NCBI RefSeq assembly: GCF_019049625.1
Contig: NZ_JAFMOY010000111.1
Coordinates: forward strand, 1 to 64,000
Length of the DNA: 64,000 bases
DNA from: Rahnella ecdela
GTDB lineage: Bacteria; Pseudomonadota; Gammaproteobacteria; Enterobacterales; Enterobacteriaceae
Reading direction: 5' to 3'
Positions 47,010-55,405 of the stretch are shown piece after piece; the first letter of the stretch is position 1; each line of letters opens with the position of its first letter. A program made the translations under genes and the position numbers. The notes beneath the pieces were generated by a model. It searched no databases. It saw only the letters and a program-made list of their open reading frames with translations, and was not told the origin of the DNA.

Positions 47010-47674
47010 CAGTTTTCACTCCCAAAGACACGGCGTCCGGCCAGCAGTAACAACTGACGCATCGCCACCGACAACAGCAAATAGAACAACGTGGTGACCA
47101 GATACACTTCAAAACTGAGGAAAGTGCGCGACTGAATTAAGTTCGCGGCAAATGTCAGCTCTTCATAGGACACCTGCGATACCACGGAAGATCCGAGCAT
47201 CACGATAATGCACTGGCTGACCAGCGACGGATAAATGCGTTTCAGCGACGGCGGCAACACGATGCGCAGGAACGTCTGGCTGCGCGTTAAACCCAGCACG
47301 CGCCCGGCTTCCCACTGGCCTTTCGGCGTCACCTGAATACCGGCGCGGATAATTTCCGTGCTGTACGCGCCGAGGTTAATCAGCATCGCCAGCAGTGCCG
47401 CTTCACCGGCAGTCATTTTCAGACCGATAGCCGGTAAGCCGAAAACGATGAAAAACAACTGCACCACAAATGGCGTATTGCGGATGGCTTCGACATAAAT
47501 GCCCCAGACCGCACGCAGGGTTTTATGGTTGCCGCAGCGGATGGCCGCGCCGCAAATGCCTATTGCGACACCGCCAATCGTTGCCAGTACCGTCAGCTCA
47601 ATGGTGGTCCATAATCCGGCCAGCAGTTCCGGCATATAAGGCCACAGCGCGCTAAAGTTAAGCTGATAGGTCAT
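47009..47674 (-). CDS. ABC transporter permease 1 (hpx operon)
   Basis: This 221-residue HisM-type permease has the EAA-like loop GQWEAGRVLGLTRSQTFLRIVLPPSLKRI and about five transmembrane helices. With permease 2 it forms a heterodimeric channel. It directly follows the binding-protein gene. Confidence 0.92.
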   Translation of the reverse strand: MTYQLNFSALWPYMPELLAGLWTTIELTVLATIGGVAIGICGAAIRCGNHKTLRAVWGIYVEAIRNTPFVVQLFFIVFGLPAIGLKMTAGEAALLAMLINLGAYSTEIIRAGIQVTPKGQWEAGRVLGLTRSQTFLRIVLPPSLKRIYPSLVSQCIIVMLGSSVVSQVSYEELTFAANLIQSRTFLSFEVYLVTTLFYLLLSVAMRQLLLLAGRRVFGSEN

Positions 47675-47698
47675 GAAAGATCTCCGTCAAAATCCTGA

Positions 47699-48490
47699 TC
47701 ACGCGCCGATGGAAGCTGGCAGCGGAGCCTTCATCCATTTTTCAGACAACGTATTCAGCGTCTTGTCTTTAATGCCTTCAGCGATCAGCTCATTCACTTT
47801 GTCTTTCAGCGCCGGTTCGTCTTTACGCAGCCCGACGTAGCACGGCGAGTCTTTAAGCATCACTTTCGAAACCGGGGCTTTGGCCGGATTCATGCGGGCA
47901 ATGACAGCTACCACCAGGTTGCCGGTAGCGATGTATTCAACCTGACCGGACAGATAGGCAGACAGCGTGGTGTTGTTGTCTTCGTAACGCTGAATTTTGG
48001 CGTCTTTCGGCGCGACATCCGTCAGCGCCAGATCTTCCACCGCCCCGCGTGTCACGCCGATGGTTTTGCCGGACAGCTCTTTCAGATCCGCCAGTTTGTC
48101 ACCTTGTGCGCCAAACACGCCGAGGAAGAACGGTGCGTAGGCGTTGCTGAAGTCGATCACTTTTTCGCGCTCAGCATTTTTGCCGAGGCTGGAAATCACC
48201 AGATCGACTTTATCCGTTTGCAGATAAGGCACGCGGTTGGCGCTGGTGACGGGCACCAGTTGCAACTTAAGTTTCATCTTATCGGCCAGATACTGCGCCA
48301 TATCGATATCATAGCCTTCCGGCTGCAAATCCTTGCTCACCGAACCAAACGGCGGGAAATCCTGAGGGACAGCCACGCGCAGCACGCCGCGCTTCTGAAT
48401 ATCCTGCAACTGATCGGCCATCACACCCGATGCCTGAAGCACCAGCATTGCCGCACCTGCCCAAGCCAACAGCCGTTTGTTCATGTTCAT
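47699..48490 (-). CDS. Family 3 solute-binding protein (hpx operon)
   Basis: This 263-residue periplasmic binding protein has a signal peptide (LLAWAGAAMLVLQASGVMA). The mature part begins DQLQDIQKRGVLRVAVPQDFPPFG, a typical opening for polar-amino-acid-type binding proteins. It is the first gene of the ureide operon, so its ligand is probably allantoate, oxalurate or a related purine breakdown product. A sigma-54 promoter lies just upstream. Confidence 0.92.
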   Translation of the reverse strand: MNMNKRLLAWAGAAMLVLQASGVMADQLQDIQKRGVLRVAVPQDFPPFGSVSKDLQPEGYDIDMAQYLADKMKLKLQLVPVTSANRVPYLQTDKVDLVISSLGKNAEREKVIDFSNAYAPFFLGVFGAQGDKLADLKELSGKTIGVTRGAVEDLALTDVAPKDAKIQRYEDNNTTLSAYLSGQVEYIATGNLVVAVIARMNPAKAPVSKVMLKDSPCYVGLRKDEPALKDKVNELIAEGIKDKTLNTLSEKWMKAPLPASIGA

Positions 48491-48544
48491 AGATTATCTC
48501 CGGTGAAAAGTTTTTGGAACGATAGATTCTTATATTTAAAACTT

Positions 48545-48560
48545 TGCAACGAATGTGCCA
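48545..48560 (-). promoter_or_regulatory. Sigma-54 promoter of the ABC-hpxJK-uraDH operon
   Basis: On the minus strand TGGCACATTCGTTGCA is a perfect match to TGGCAC-N5-TTGCW. The -12 GC sits near 48547, giving a start near 48535 and a 45-base leader to the ATG at 48490. Confidence 0.9.
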
Positions 48561-48642
48561 AAAGCGACGCGCCGAAAAAAATGTGCGCAAAGTCACGGTA
48601 TGACAAGGAATTAGAAAAGGACGGACAGGATCAGAAGCGGTT

Positions 48643-48667
48643 TTTTTGCCCTGAATCAGGGCAAAAA
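48643..48667. other. Perfect 11-bp inverted repeat of unclear role
   Basis: TTTTTGCCCTG and CAGGGCAAAAA flank AAT. The T side comes first and the A side last on either strand, opposite to a terminator, so termination is unlikely. It may be an operator between the RpiR gene and the ureide operon. Confidence 0.4.
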
Positions 48668-48690
48668 GCGTGAAGTGATGAAAAACAGGA

Positions 48691-48707
48691 TGCACTGAAA
48701 TCGTGCG
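48691..48707. promoter_or_regulatory. Candidate NtrC-binding site
   Basis: TGCACTGAAATCGTGCG matches TGCAC-N7-GTGCA at nine of ten positions. It lies about 155 bases upstream of the predicted sigma-54 transcription start, the usual enhancer distance. Confidence 0.6.
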
Positions 48708-48748
48708 AAAGCACCACAAAAGCGCCGGATTTGTTCCTCAGTAGGGAA

Positions 48749-49588
48749 TCACCGCTGTTCCAGTTCATCCAGAGAGTTATACAAATCGCTTATCTGATGA
48801 ATGCGCTGACGGCCTGAGGCGAGAATATCGTGCAGCAACGCATTGCTGAGTAAATTCGCCAGACTCATGGCGGAAGAATAACTGTCGAACGCCGACACGC
48901 TGTCGAGCGGCGCGGCCAGATGCCAGGTGGCAAGCGGGATAAGCGTCTGCGCCTGCGGTTCGCAAATCAGCAGAACCGGTACGCCAAGCGTCTGTAACTG
49001 CATCAGAATTTCCTTCGCCATACGCGGCCTGCGGCGGAAAGCCACGAAAATCACCACGTCCTGTTCAGTCAGATCCACCAGTTCTTCCGCCAGTGTTTGT
49101 CCCGGTTGCGGCATGATCATCACGCCTGGACGCACCTGAATCAGCTGCTGACGTAAATGCAACGCCACCGGATAACTGTTACGAAAGCCCAGAAGACGCA
49201 CCTGTCGCGCCTGACTCAGCGCCGCGATCAACGCGCCAAACTGTTCGCCGTCAATCTGGTTAATCCACTGCGTCAGATTGGCCATTTCCTGCTTATAGTG
49301 CCGCGATAACAAGGTATTACCCTGCACCGCGTCACGGCTGTCGGTCAGCGGCATTCCGCTCTGGCGCAGGGTGCGCATTTCATTGCGCATATCGCGATAA
49401 CTCGGGTAGCCGAGGCGCTTAAACAGGCGGCTGACTGTGGCTTTCGACACGCCGCTAAGCCGCGCCAGCTCTGCGCTGTTGTAACTCATCAGGTCGTCGA
49501 TGCTGGCAAAAATAAAGTCCGCCACCCGCTGTTCCTGCGGCGTCAGTTCGGCGTAATGATCACGCAGACGCTCATCAATCTGTTTCAT
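48749..49588 (-). CDS. RpiR-family regulator with SIS domain
   Basis: This 279-residue MurR/RpiR regulator has an N-terminal helix-turn-helix (about residues 1-75; ELARLSGVSKATVSRLFKRLGY) and a C-terminal SIS sugar-phosphate-like domain (about 120-260; FRNSYPVALHLR, FVAFRRRP). I chose the ATG at 49588, which has AGGGGA upstream. It lies between the ureide operon and the divergent hpxW, and probably controls one or both. A comparable regulator occurs in the Klebsiella hpx cluster. Confidence 0.9.
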   Translation of the reverse strand: MKQIDERLRDHYAELTPQEQRVADFIFASIDDLMSYNSAELARLSGVSKATVSRLFKRLGYPSYRDMRNEMRTLRQSGMPLTDSRDAVQGNTLLSRHYKQEMANLTQWINQIDGEQFGALIAALSQARQVRLLGFRNSYPVALHLRQQLIQVRPGVMIMPQPGQTLAEELVDLTEQDVVIFVAFRRRPRMAKEILMQLQTLGVPVLLICEPQAQTLIPLATWHLAAPLDSVSAFDSYSSAMSLANLLSNALLHDILASGRQRIHQISDLYNSLDELEQR

Positions 49589-49701
49589 CTTTTCCCCTAA
49601 CCCTTGGGTATTTGTAACCAATGTTTCAGCGGAACATACCATGCACTAAGCTTGCCAATGCAAGCAAAATTATGTGTGAAAGCCACAACGTTCTGCGGAT
49701 G

Positions 49702-49717
49702 TGGAACACCTCTTGCT
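49702..49717 (+). promoter_or_regulatory. Sigma-54 promoter of hpxWXYZ
   Basis: TGGAACACCTCTTGCT differs from TGGCAC-N5-TTGCW at one position. GG and GC are 10 bases apart, and the predicted start near 49728 leaves a 65-base leader to the hpxW ATG at 49793. Confidence 0.88.
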
Positions 49718-49792
49718 TAACTTAATCCCTACGCGCCCTAAACCCTGCAAGCACGGGCAGCATAAAAAAAGCGTTTCTAAAAAGGACATCGC

Positions 49793-51379
49793 ATGATTAA
49801 CAGTAACAGCGCACCGCTGGGTATGGCGGTCACCCCTCATCATCTGGCGAGCCAGAGTGCGCTTGCGGTATTGCGCGAAGGCGGCAATGCCATTGAAGCG
49901 ATGGTGGCTGCGGCCGCAACCATTGCCGTGGTCTATCCGCACATGAACGGGCTGGGCGGCGATGGCTTCTGGCTGATTGTGCCACCGCAGGGCAATCCTG
50001 TGGCGATAGATGCCAGCGGTGCGGCAGGTGCACTCGCCTCTCTCGATTTCTACGCGGGTGAAACTCATATTCCGCACCGTGGCCCGAAAGCGGCATTGAC
50101 CGTCGCAGGCACTGTCGGCGGCTGGCAGGAAGCGCTGAATGTGTCGTCTGAATTTGGCGGCGAGCAAAAACCGCTTTCGCGCCTGCTTCGTGATGCCATC
50201 CGTTACGCTGCGGACGGCATTCCGGTGACGGCATCGCAGGAAGCGGCGACCCGCGCCAAGCAGCACGAACTAAAAGATTTCCGCACCTTTGCCGACGTTT
50301 TTCTGCCGAACGGGGAAGTCCCGCGCGCCGGTAATCGTTTCACCCAGCCGCAGCTGGCACAGACGTTATCCATGCTGTGCGAGGACGGGCTGAACAGTTT
50401 CTATCGGGGCGAGCTGGCCGGCAATATGGCCGCCGACATGGAAAAACTCGGTATGCCGGTGACCCGCGCCGATCTCGCCGCCTACAAGCCGCAGCGACGG
50501 GTACCGCTGCGCCTCAAACACAGCAAGGGCGAAATCTACAATCTGACACCGCCGACGCAGGGGCTGGTCTCACTGGCGATCCTCGGCCTGACTGACCGTC
50601 TGCCACTGGAAACCATGGACGAAAGCGCCACTATTCACAGCATTGTCGAAGCCACCAAACTGGCGTTTGGCCTGCGCGACCGCTTCATTACCGATCCACG
50701 TATGATGACGCAGGATGCACAGAGCCTGCTCGATCCGCAGTATCTCGACGCTCTCGCCACCCGAATCAAACCACACAGCGCCGCCGACTGGGGCAAAGGA
50801 AAAGGACCGGGCGATACCGTCTGGATGGGCGTGATGGACAGCAGCGGGCTGGCGGTGTCATTTATCCAGAGCATTTATCACGAGTTCGGCAGTGGCGTTG
50901 TGCTGCCGGGCAGCGGCGTGTTGTGGCAAAACCGCGGCGCGTCGTTCAGCCTCGACGCCAGCCATTTACTGGCGCTGGCACCGGGCAAACAACCGTTCCA
51001 TACGCTCAACCCCGCCGCCGCACGCTTATACGACGGGCGCACCATGGTTTACGGGTCGATGGGCGGCGACGGCCAGCCGCAAACACAGGCCGCGGTGTTT
51101 ATCCGCCATGTGGTACAGGGACAGTCTTTGCAGCAGGCGATCAGCGGTCCGCGCTGGCTGCTGGGTCGTACCTGGGGAGAAAGTTCGGATTCACTGAAAC
51201 TGGAAGGCCGTTTCGCCTATCCGACGCTGGCCGGACTGAGGCAGCGCGGTCACGACGTTGAACTGTTGCCGGATTTCAGCGAGGCCGTCGGCCATGCCGG
51301 AGCCATTATCCGCCACACCAACGGCATGTTTGAAGGTGCCTCCGACCCGCGCAGTAACGGCAGCGCCGCCGGATTTTAA
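49793..51379 (+). CDS. hpxW: Oxamate amidohydrolase HpxW
   Basis: This 528-residue gamma-glutamyltransferase-fold Ntn hydrolase has no signal peptide, unlike true periplasmic GGT. Self-cleavage would expose Thr342 (PGD|TVWMG), the residue known as the catalytic threonine of Klebsiella HpxW. HpxW hydrolyses oxamate to oxalate and ammonia at the end of the oxalurate branch. It is the first gene of the hpxWXYZ operon. Confidence 0.9.
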   Translation: MINSNSAPLGMAVTPHHLASQSALAVLREGGNAIEAMVAAAATIAVVYPHMNGLGGDGFWLIVPPQGNPVAIDASGAAGALASLDFYAGETHIPHRGPKAALTVAGTVGGWQEALNVSSEFGGEQKPLSRLLRDAIRYAADGIPVTASQEAATRAKQHELKDFRTFADVFLPNGEVPRAGNRFTQPQLAQTLSMLCEDGLNSFYRGELAGNMAADMEKLGMPVTRADLAAYKPQRRVPLRLKHSKGEIYNLTPPTQGLVSLAILGLTDRLPLETMDESATIHSIVEATKLAFGLRDRFITDPRMMTQDAQSLLDPQYLDALATRIKPHSAADWGKGKGPGDTVWMGVMDSSGLAVSFIQSIYHEFGSGVVLPGSGVLWQNRGASFSLDASHLLALAPGKQPFHTLNPAAARLYDGRTMVYGSMGGDGQPQTQAAVFIRHVVQGQSLQQAISGPRWLLGRTWGESSDSLKLEGRFAYPTLAGLRQRGHDVELLPDFSEAVGHAGAIIRHTNGMFEGASDPRSNGSAAGF

Positions 51380-51415
51380 TCAGACTTCGCTCATAAGCAT
51401 TGATAAGGAAGCAGC

Positions 51416-51610
51416 ATGAAAAATACTCCCGCAGCGACCGACTGGGCCGCTTACATCCGCCAGATGGAATCCGTGCTGGCGCTGGAACTCGACGACGGAC
51501 GTCGTCAGGAATTGCTGGTGCAGTTCAGCCGTATCGCGCAAATGGCGCAACCGCTGATGGATTTACCGCTCGATTCGCGCCTGGAAATTGCCGGGGTGTA
51601 TAGAGCATGA
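51416..51610 (+). CDS. hpxX: DUF4089 small subunit HpxX (AtzG/GatC-like)
   Basis: This 64-residue protein has the DUF4089 pattern (WAAYIRQMESVLALELDDGRR...PLMDLPLD). Such small subunits (AtzG) act like GatC, wrapping a partner amidase. It overlaps hpxY by 4 bp (ATGA), which supports the complex. Confidence 0.85.
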   Translation: MKNTPAATDWAAYIRQMESVLALELDDGRRQELLVQFSRIAQMAQPLMDLPLDSRLEIAGVYRA

Positions 51611-53028
51611 AGAGTGTATCGCGCATGAAATCGTTTGATAGCTTTACCGTCAGTCAGTTACATCAGGCGATTGCGCAGGGTGAAATCTCAGCGACAGAAA
51701 TTGCCAGCGCCACGCTCGACGCCGTTGAACAGGCCAATCCGGTCATCAACGCATATACGCATATCACCCGCGAACGCATGCTGAGTGAGGCCGCAAAAGT
51801 CGATAAAACCCGCGCCAGCGGGGCCGCACTCACGCCACTTGCGGGCATTCCTTATGCGGTGAAAAACCTGCTCGACGTGGCCGGTGAAGTGACGCTGGCA
51901 GGTGCGAGTCTTAACAGCAGCAATGCCGCCGCCCACCACGATGCGTGGACGGTTTCCCGCCTCGCCGCACAGGGCGCGATGCTTTCCGGCATGCTGAATA
52001 TGGATGCTTACGCCTACGGTTTTACCACCGAAAACAGCCATTATGGCGCTACCCGTAACCCGCGGGATCTGGCGCGCGTCGCCGGAGGTTCCTCCGGCGG
52101 GTCAGCCGCTGCGGTCGCCGCTGGTCTGGTGCATTTCACCCTCGGCAGCGATACCAACGGTTCTATTCGCGTGCCTTCTTCGCTGAGCGGTATTCTCGGC
52201 CTGAAACCGACTTTCGGGCGCATTTCACGTCGCGGCAGCCAGCCGTTTGTCGCGAGCCTCGATCACATCGGCCCGATGGCGCGGTGCAGCGAAGACCTTT
52301 CGCAGGTGTATGACGCGATCCAGGGCACGGATCCGCAGGATCATTTTCAGGCTGATAAGCCGGTTACCGCGACGTTTTCTCAGCTGGGTCGCGGTCAGCA
52401 AGGTTTACGTACTGCGGTGCTGGGCGGATATTTTTCTACCTGGTGCGACGACCACGCCAAAGCCGCCGTGCGCCAGATTGCGCAGGCGCTGGAGGCACAG
52501 GAAGAAGTTGAAATGCCGCAGGCCGAACTGGCGCGCTCAGCGGCGTTCATCATAAGTGCCTCTGAAGGCGGCAATCAGTATTTGCCAAAATTGCGCAGCA
52601 TCCCGCAGCTGTTCGAGCCGCTGTCGCGTGAGCGTTTACTTGCCGGCGCGATGATCCCGGCAGCGTGGTACGTGCAGGCGCAGCGTTTTCGCCAGCAATT
52701 TCAGGAACAAATCTTGCCCTTGTTTGATCACTGGGACATTCTGATTGCGCCCGCCACGCCTTGCCCGGCAACGCTGATTGGCCAGGACACGATCAGAATT
52801 AGCGGTCAGGACCTGCCGACACGTGCCAATATGGGCATGCTGACGCAGCCGATTTCGTTCCTCGGTTTGCCGGTGGTGACGGTGCCGGTCACGACATCGA
52901 CCGGTCTGCCGATAGGATTACAACTGATTGCACCGCCGTGGCGCGAGGATCTGTGCCTGCGCGCAGCACGGGCGCTGGAGCTTCAGGGAATAGTGAAAGT
53001 CAGCAGTTCTCCGGTGATGCCCGAGTAA
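51607..53028 (+). CDS. hpxY: Amidase-signature hydrolase HpxY (AtzE/GatA-like)
   Basis: This 473-residue amidase has the complete Ser-cisSer-Lys triad: Lys86 (AVKNLLD), Ser162 (GGSSGGS) and nucleophile Ser186 (GSDTNGSIRVP), with the 24-residue spacing of GatA. It resembles AtzE, the 1-carboxybiuret hydrolase subunit. Its substrate in purine catabolism is not settled; an acylurea such as oxalurate is plausible. A second in-frame ATG exists at 51625. Confidence 0.88.
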   Translation: MKSVSRMKSFDSFTVSQLHQAIAQGEISATEIASATLDAVEQANPVINAYTHITRERMLSEAAKVDKTRASGAALTPLAGIPYAVKNLLDVAGEVTLAGASLNSSNAAAHHDAWTVSRLAAQGAMLSGMLNMDAYAYGFTTENSHYGATRNPRDLARVAGGSSGGSAAAVAAGLVHFTLGSDTNGSIRVPSSLSGILGLKPTFGRISRRGSQPFVASLDHIGPMARCSEDLSQVYDAIQGTDPQDHFQADKPVTATFSQLGRGQQGLRTAVLGGYFSTWCDDHAKAAVRQIAQALEAQEEVEMPQAELARSAAFIISASEGGNQYLPKLRSIPQLFEPLSRERLLAGAMIPAAWYVQAQRFRQQFQEQILPLFDHWDILIAPATPCPATLIGQDTIRISGQDLPTRANMGMLTQPISFLGLPVVTVPVTTSTGLPIGLQLIAPPWREDLCLRAARALELQGIVKVSSSPVMPE

Positions 53029-53082
53029 TAACCTGCATCGCCGTTTTTCAGGGTGAAGTAAAAAGAGTAAAGAGACGAAATC

Positions 53083-53466
53083 ATGAAAACTGAACATATC
53101 GACCGCCCGGCGATCCTTGCCGAAATGAATGCGGCGTTTTATCGCTATGAACAGGCGCTTATCACCAATGATACCGCCGTCCTCGACGAACTGTTCTGGC
53201 ATGACCCGCGTACCGTACGCTATGGCGCGGGAGAAAATCTTTACGGCATTGAAGCCATCCGCGCATTCCGCTCCGCACGATCGTCCCAGGGGTTAGACCG
53301 GGAATTGGTCAACACCACTATCACAACGTTTGGCGATGACATGGCGGTGGCCAGCACGGAATTTCGTCGTGAAGGGACCGATAAAATCGGGCGTCAGCAG
53401 CAGACGTGGGTGAAGATGGCGAGCGGATGGAAGATAGTGGCGGCGCATGTGAGTCTGATGGTTTGA
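53083..53466 (+). CDS. hpxZ: HpxZ, NTF2-like DUF3225 (AtzH-like) protein
   Basis: This 127-residue single-domain NTF2-fold (SnoaL-like) protein has the ELFWHDPRTVRYGAGENLYG and GRQQQTWVKMASGWKIVAAHVS segments of the DUF3225/AtzH family. It closes the hpxWXYZ operon. The relative AtzH assists cyanurate-pathway hydrolysis, so HpxZ may act on the HpxXY product or substrate. Confidence 0.88.
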   Translation: MKTEHIDRPAILAEMNAAFYRYEQALITNDTAVLDELFWHDPRTVRYGAGENLYGIEAIRAFRSARSSQGLDRELVNTTITTFGDDMAVASTEFRREGTDKIGRQQQTWVKMASGWKIVAAHVSLMV

Positions 53467-53490
53467 CCGAACCATCGGGCGATTCAGACA

Positions 53491-53560
53491 TCTTGCCGAA
53501 CGGAGCGGCCTGAAGACCCAAGGCTTCAGGACCGAGAGAGGGAACCGCACAGCGGCAAGA
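53491..53560. other. Nested hairpin after hpxZ
   Basis: An outer 8-bp stem (TCTTGCCG/CGGCAAGA) encloses an inner 7-bp stem (CCTGAAG/CTTCAGG, 53509-53530). It lies in the convergent hpxZ-hpxB gap next to repeat copy D. Confidence 0.5.
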
Positions 53561-53605
53561 TTTCCAGCCTGTCACGGTGATACCTGAAACATATTATCTA
53601 GCGAT

Positions 53606-53712
53606 AGCGCGCAGTGAAAAAGCGCGGGAGTCCAGAGGGCGCGCGCTTATGCGTCCTCTGGGCCAGTTTGGGCGGCGAGCCCAAGGTCTTGATCTTGGTT
53701 TTGAACTTAAAG
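53606..53712. repeat. Intergenic repeat family 2, copy D
   Basis: This 107-bp segment is the partner of the copy at 34426-34529, matching from AGCGCGCAGTGAAAAA to TTGAACTTAAAG. It lies between convergent hpxZ and hpxB and its last 6 bases reach into hpxB. Confidence 0.75.
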
Positions 53713-54654
53713 TCCCGGAGCAGGATGCTCTTTAACCCAGTGCTCAGCAATTTCCTGCCGCTTACACACCCACACGCGATCATGCGATTCCACGTAATCG
53801 AGAAACCGCTGTAAAGCGCGAAATCTCCCGGGACGGCCAAGGATCCGACAATGCATCCCGATCGACATCATTTTCGGTGAGGTTTCACCTTCTTCATACA
53901 ACACGTCAAACGTATCTTTCAGATAGGTGTAGAACTGCTCGCCGGTGTTAAAACCCTGCGGTGACGCAAATCGCATGTCGTTGGTTTCGAGTGTGTACGG
54001 GATCACCAGATGTTGTTTTGTCTCGCCATTTTCCAGTTTTACCGGCGTCCAGAACGGCAGGTCATCGCCGTAATAATCGCTGTCATACTGGAATCCGCCC
54101 GACTCAGCCACCAGCTGACGGGTGTTCGGGCTGTCGCGCCCGGTGTACCAGCCGGTTGGCGCTTTGCCGAACAAATCACGCAGCACGGTAACGGCTTTTT
54201 GCATGTGCTGCGCTTCTTCGGCTTTGCTCATGTGCTGATAGTGGATCCAGCGCCAGCCGTGGCTGACGACGTCGTAATCCGCCGCTTTGATCGCGCTGAC
54301 GATTTCGGAATTTCGCGCCAGCGCCATCGCCACGCCGAAAACGGTCAGTGGCAGTCCACGTTTTTGAAATTCATGATGAATGCGCCAGAAACCCGCGCGG
54401 GAGCCGTATTCGTAAAGGGAATCCATCGACATGTGGCGGTCGGGGAAACTGGCGGCACCGATGATGTCAGACAGAAATTGTTCGGAACCGGCATCGCCAT
54501 GCAACACGTTATTTTCTGCACCCTCTTCGTAATTGAGGACAAACTGCACCGCTATGCGGGCATTGCCCGGCCAGTTGGCATGCGGCGGGCGTCCGGCGTA
54601 ACCGATTAAGTCTCGCGGATAAGCATCAGTAAAACCGTACTCGAAATCAGACAT
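53707..54654 (-). CDS. hpxB: Allantoinase PuuE/HpxB
   Basis: This 315-residue metal-independent-type allantoinase of the polysaccharide-deacetylase fold opens allantoin to allantoate. It starts DFEYGFTDAYPRDLIGYAGRPP, and catalytic-site segments include DVVSHGWRWIHYQ and GWYTGRDSPNTRQL. It is the last gene of hpxSAB and overlaps hpxA by 8 bp. Confidence 0.94.
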   Translation of the reverse strand: MSDFEYGFTDAYPRDLIGYAGRPPHANWPGNARIAVQFVLNYEEGAENNVLHGDAGSEQFLSDIIGAASFPDRHMSMDSLYEYGSRAGFWRIHHEFQKRGLPLTVFGVAMALARNSEIVSAIKAADYDVVSHGWRWIHYQHMSKAEEAQHMQKAVTVLRDLFGKAPTGWYTGRDSPNTRQLVAESGGFQYDSDYYGDDLPFWTPVKLENGETKQHLVIPYTLETNDMRFASPQGFNTGEQFYTYLKDTFDVLYEEGETSPKMMSIGMHCRILGRPGRFRALQRFLDYVESHDRVWVCKRQEIAEHWVKEHPAPGL

Positions 54655-55405
54655 AGTGTTCTCTCAGATTCAGTCCGGCAAAACGGCCAGACAAAGGTTT
54701 TTCCAGCGGATAATCCAGATCACCGTGTTTACTGGTCGTCAGGCGCAAGGACGCCAGTGATTCGACCATTTTGACCGCCGCGCTGACGCCGTCGATCACC
54801 GGTATATTCAGCTCAAGCGTCAGTTCCTGCGCCAAATCGGCCATTCCGCCGCAACCGAGCACAATCGCCCCGCTGCCGTCGGATTTTTTTGCCGCGATAC
54901 ACTGTTCACGCACTTTTTGTTGTGCCAGCCCGCTGCCGTCTTCCAGCGATAACACTGGCAGATCAATGGCGTGCAGAGCCGCGCAATGGCGCTCAAATCC
55001 ATACTGATGCAGCAGATGCCGGGCGATAGTCAGCGTGCGTGGCAGCGTCGTGACAATAGAGAATCGCGTCGCCAGCATCGTTGCCAGATGCATCGCCGCT
55101 TCGGCAATACCTATGACCGGCGCACGCGCCAGCTCACGGGCAGCCAGTAATCCGGGATCACCGAAACAGGCAATAATGTGCCCGTCGACACCCGCATCGC
55201 GCCCCGCTTTTATCTGCTGCAACACGCCAAGCGTTGCAACCGCTTCGTCGAAATGTCCTTCAATGGATGGCGCGCCTTCTTCAGGGCAGACCGCCAGAAT
55301 TTGTGTCTCCGGCGCAGCCACTGAACGGGCGGTTTGCGCCATCACTTCGGTCATCGCCAGGCTGGTATTGGGATTAATCAGTTGTATACAAAGTGGATTC
55401 GCCAT
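54647..55405 (-). CDS. hpxA: Allantoin racemase HpxA
   Basis: This 252-residue Asp/Glu/hydantoin racemase-family enzyme interconverts R- and S-allantoin. It has the two catalytic cysteines (ACFGDPG and VLGCGGMA) and starts IQLINPNTS. It sits between hpxS and hpxB with overlaps on both sides. Confidence 0.92.
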   Translation of the reverse strand: MANPLCIQLINPNTSLAMTEVMAQTARSVAAPETQILAVCPEEGAPSIEGHFDEAVATLGVLQQIKAGRDAGVDGHIIACFGDPGLLAARELARAPVIGIAEAAMHLATMLATRFSIVTTLPRTLTIARHLLHQYGFERHCAALHAIDLPVLSLEDGSGLAQQKVREQCIAAKKSDGSGAIVLGCGGMADLAQELTLELNIPVIDGVSAAVKMVESLASLRLTTSKHGDLDYPLEKPLSGRFAGLNLREHYV

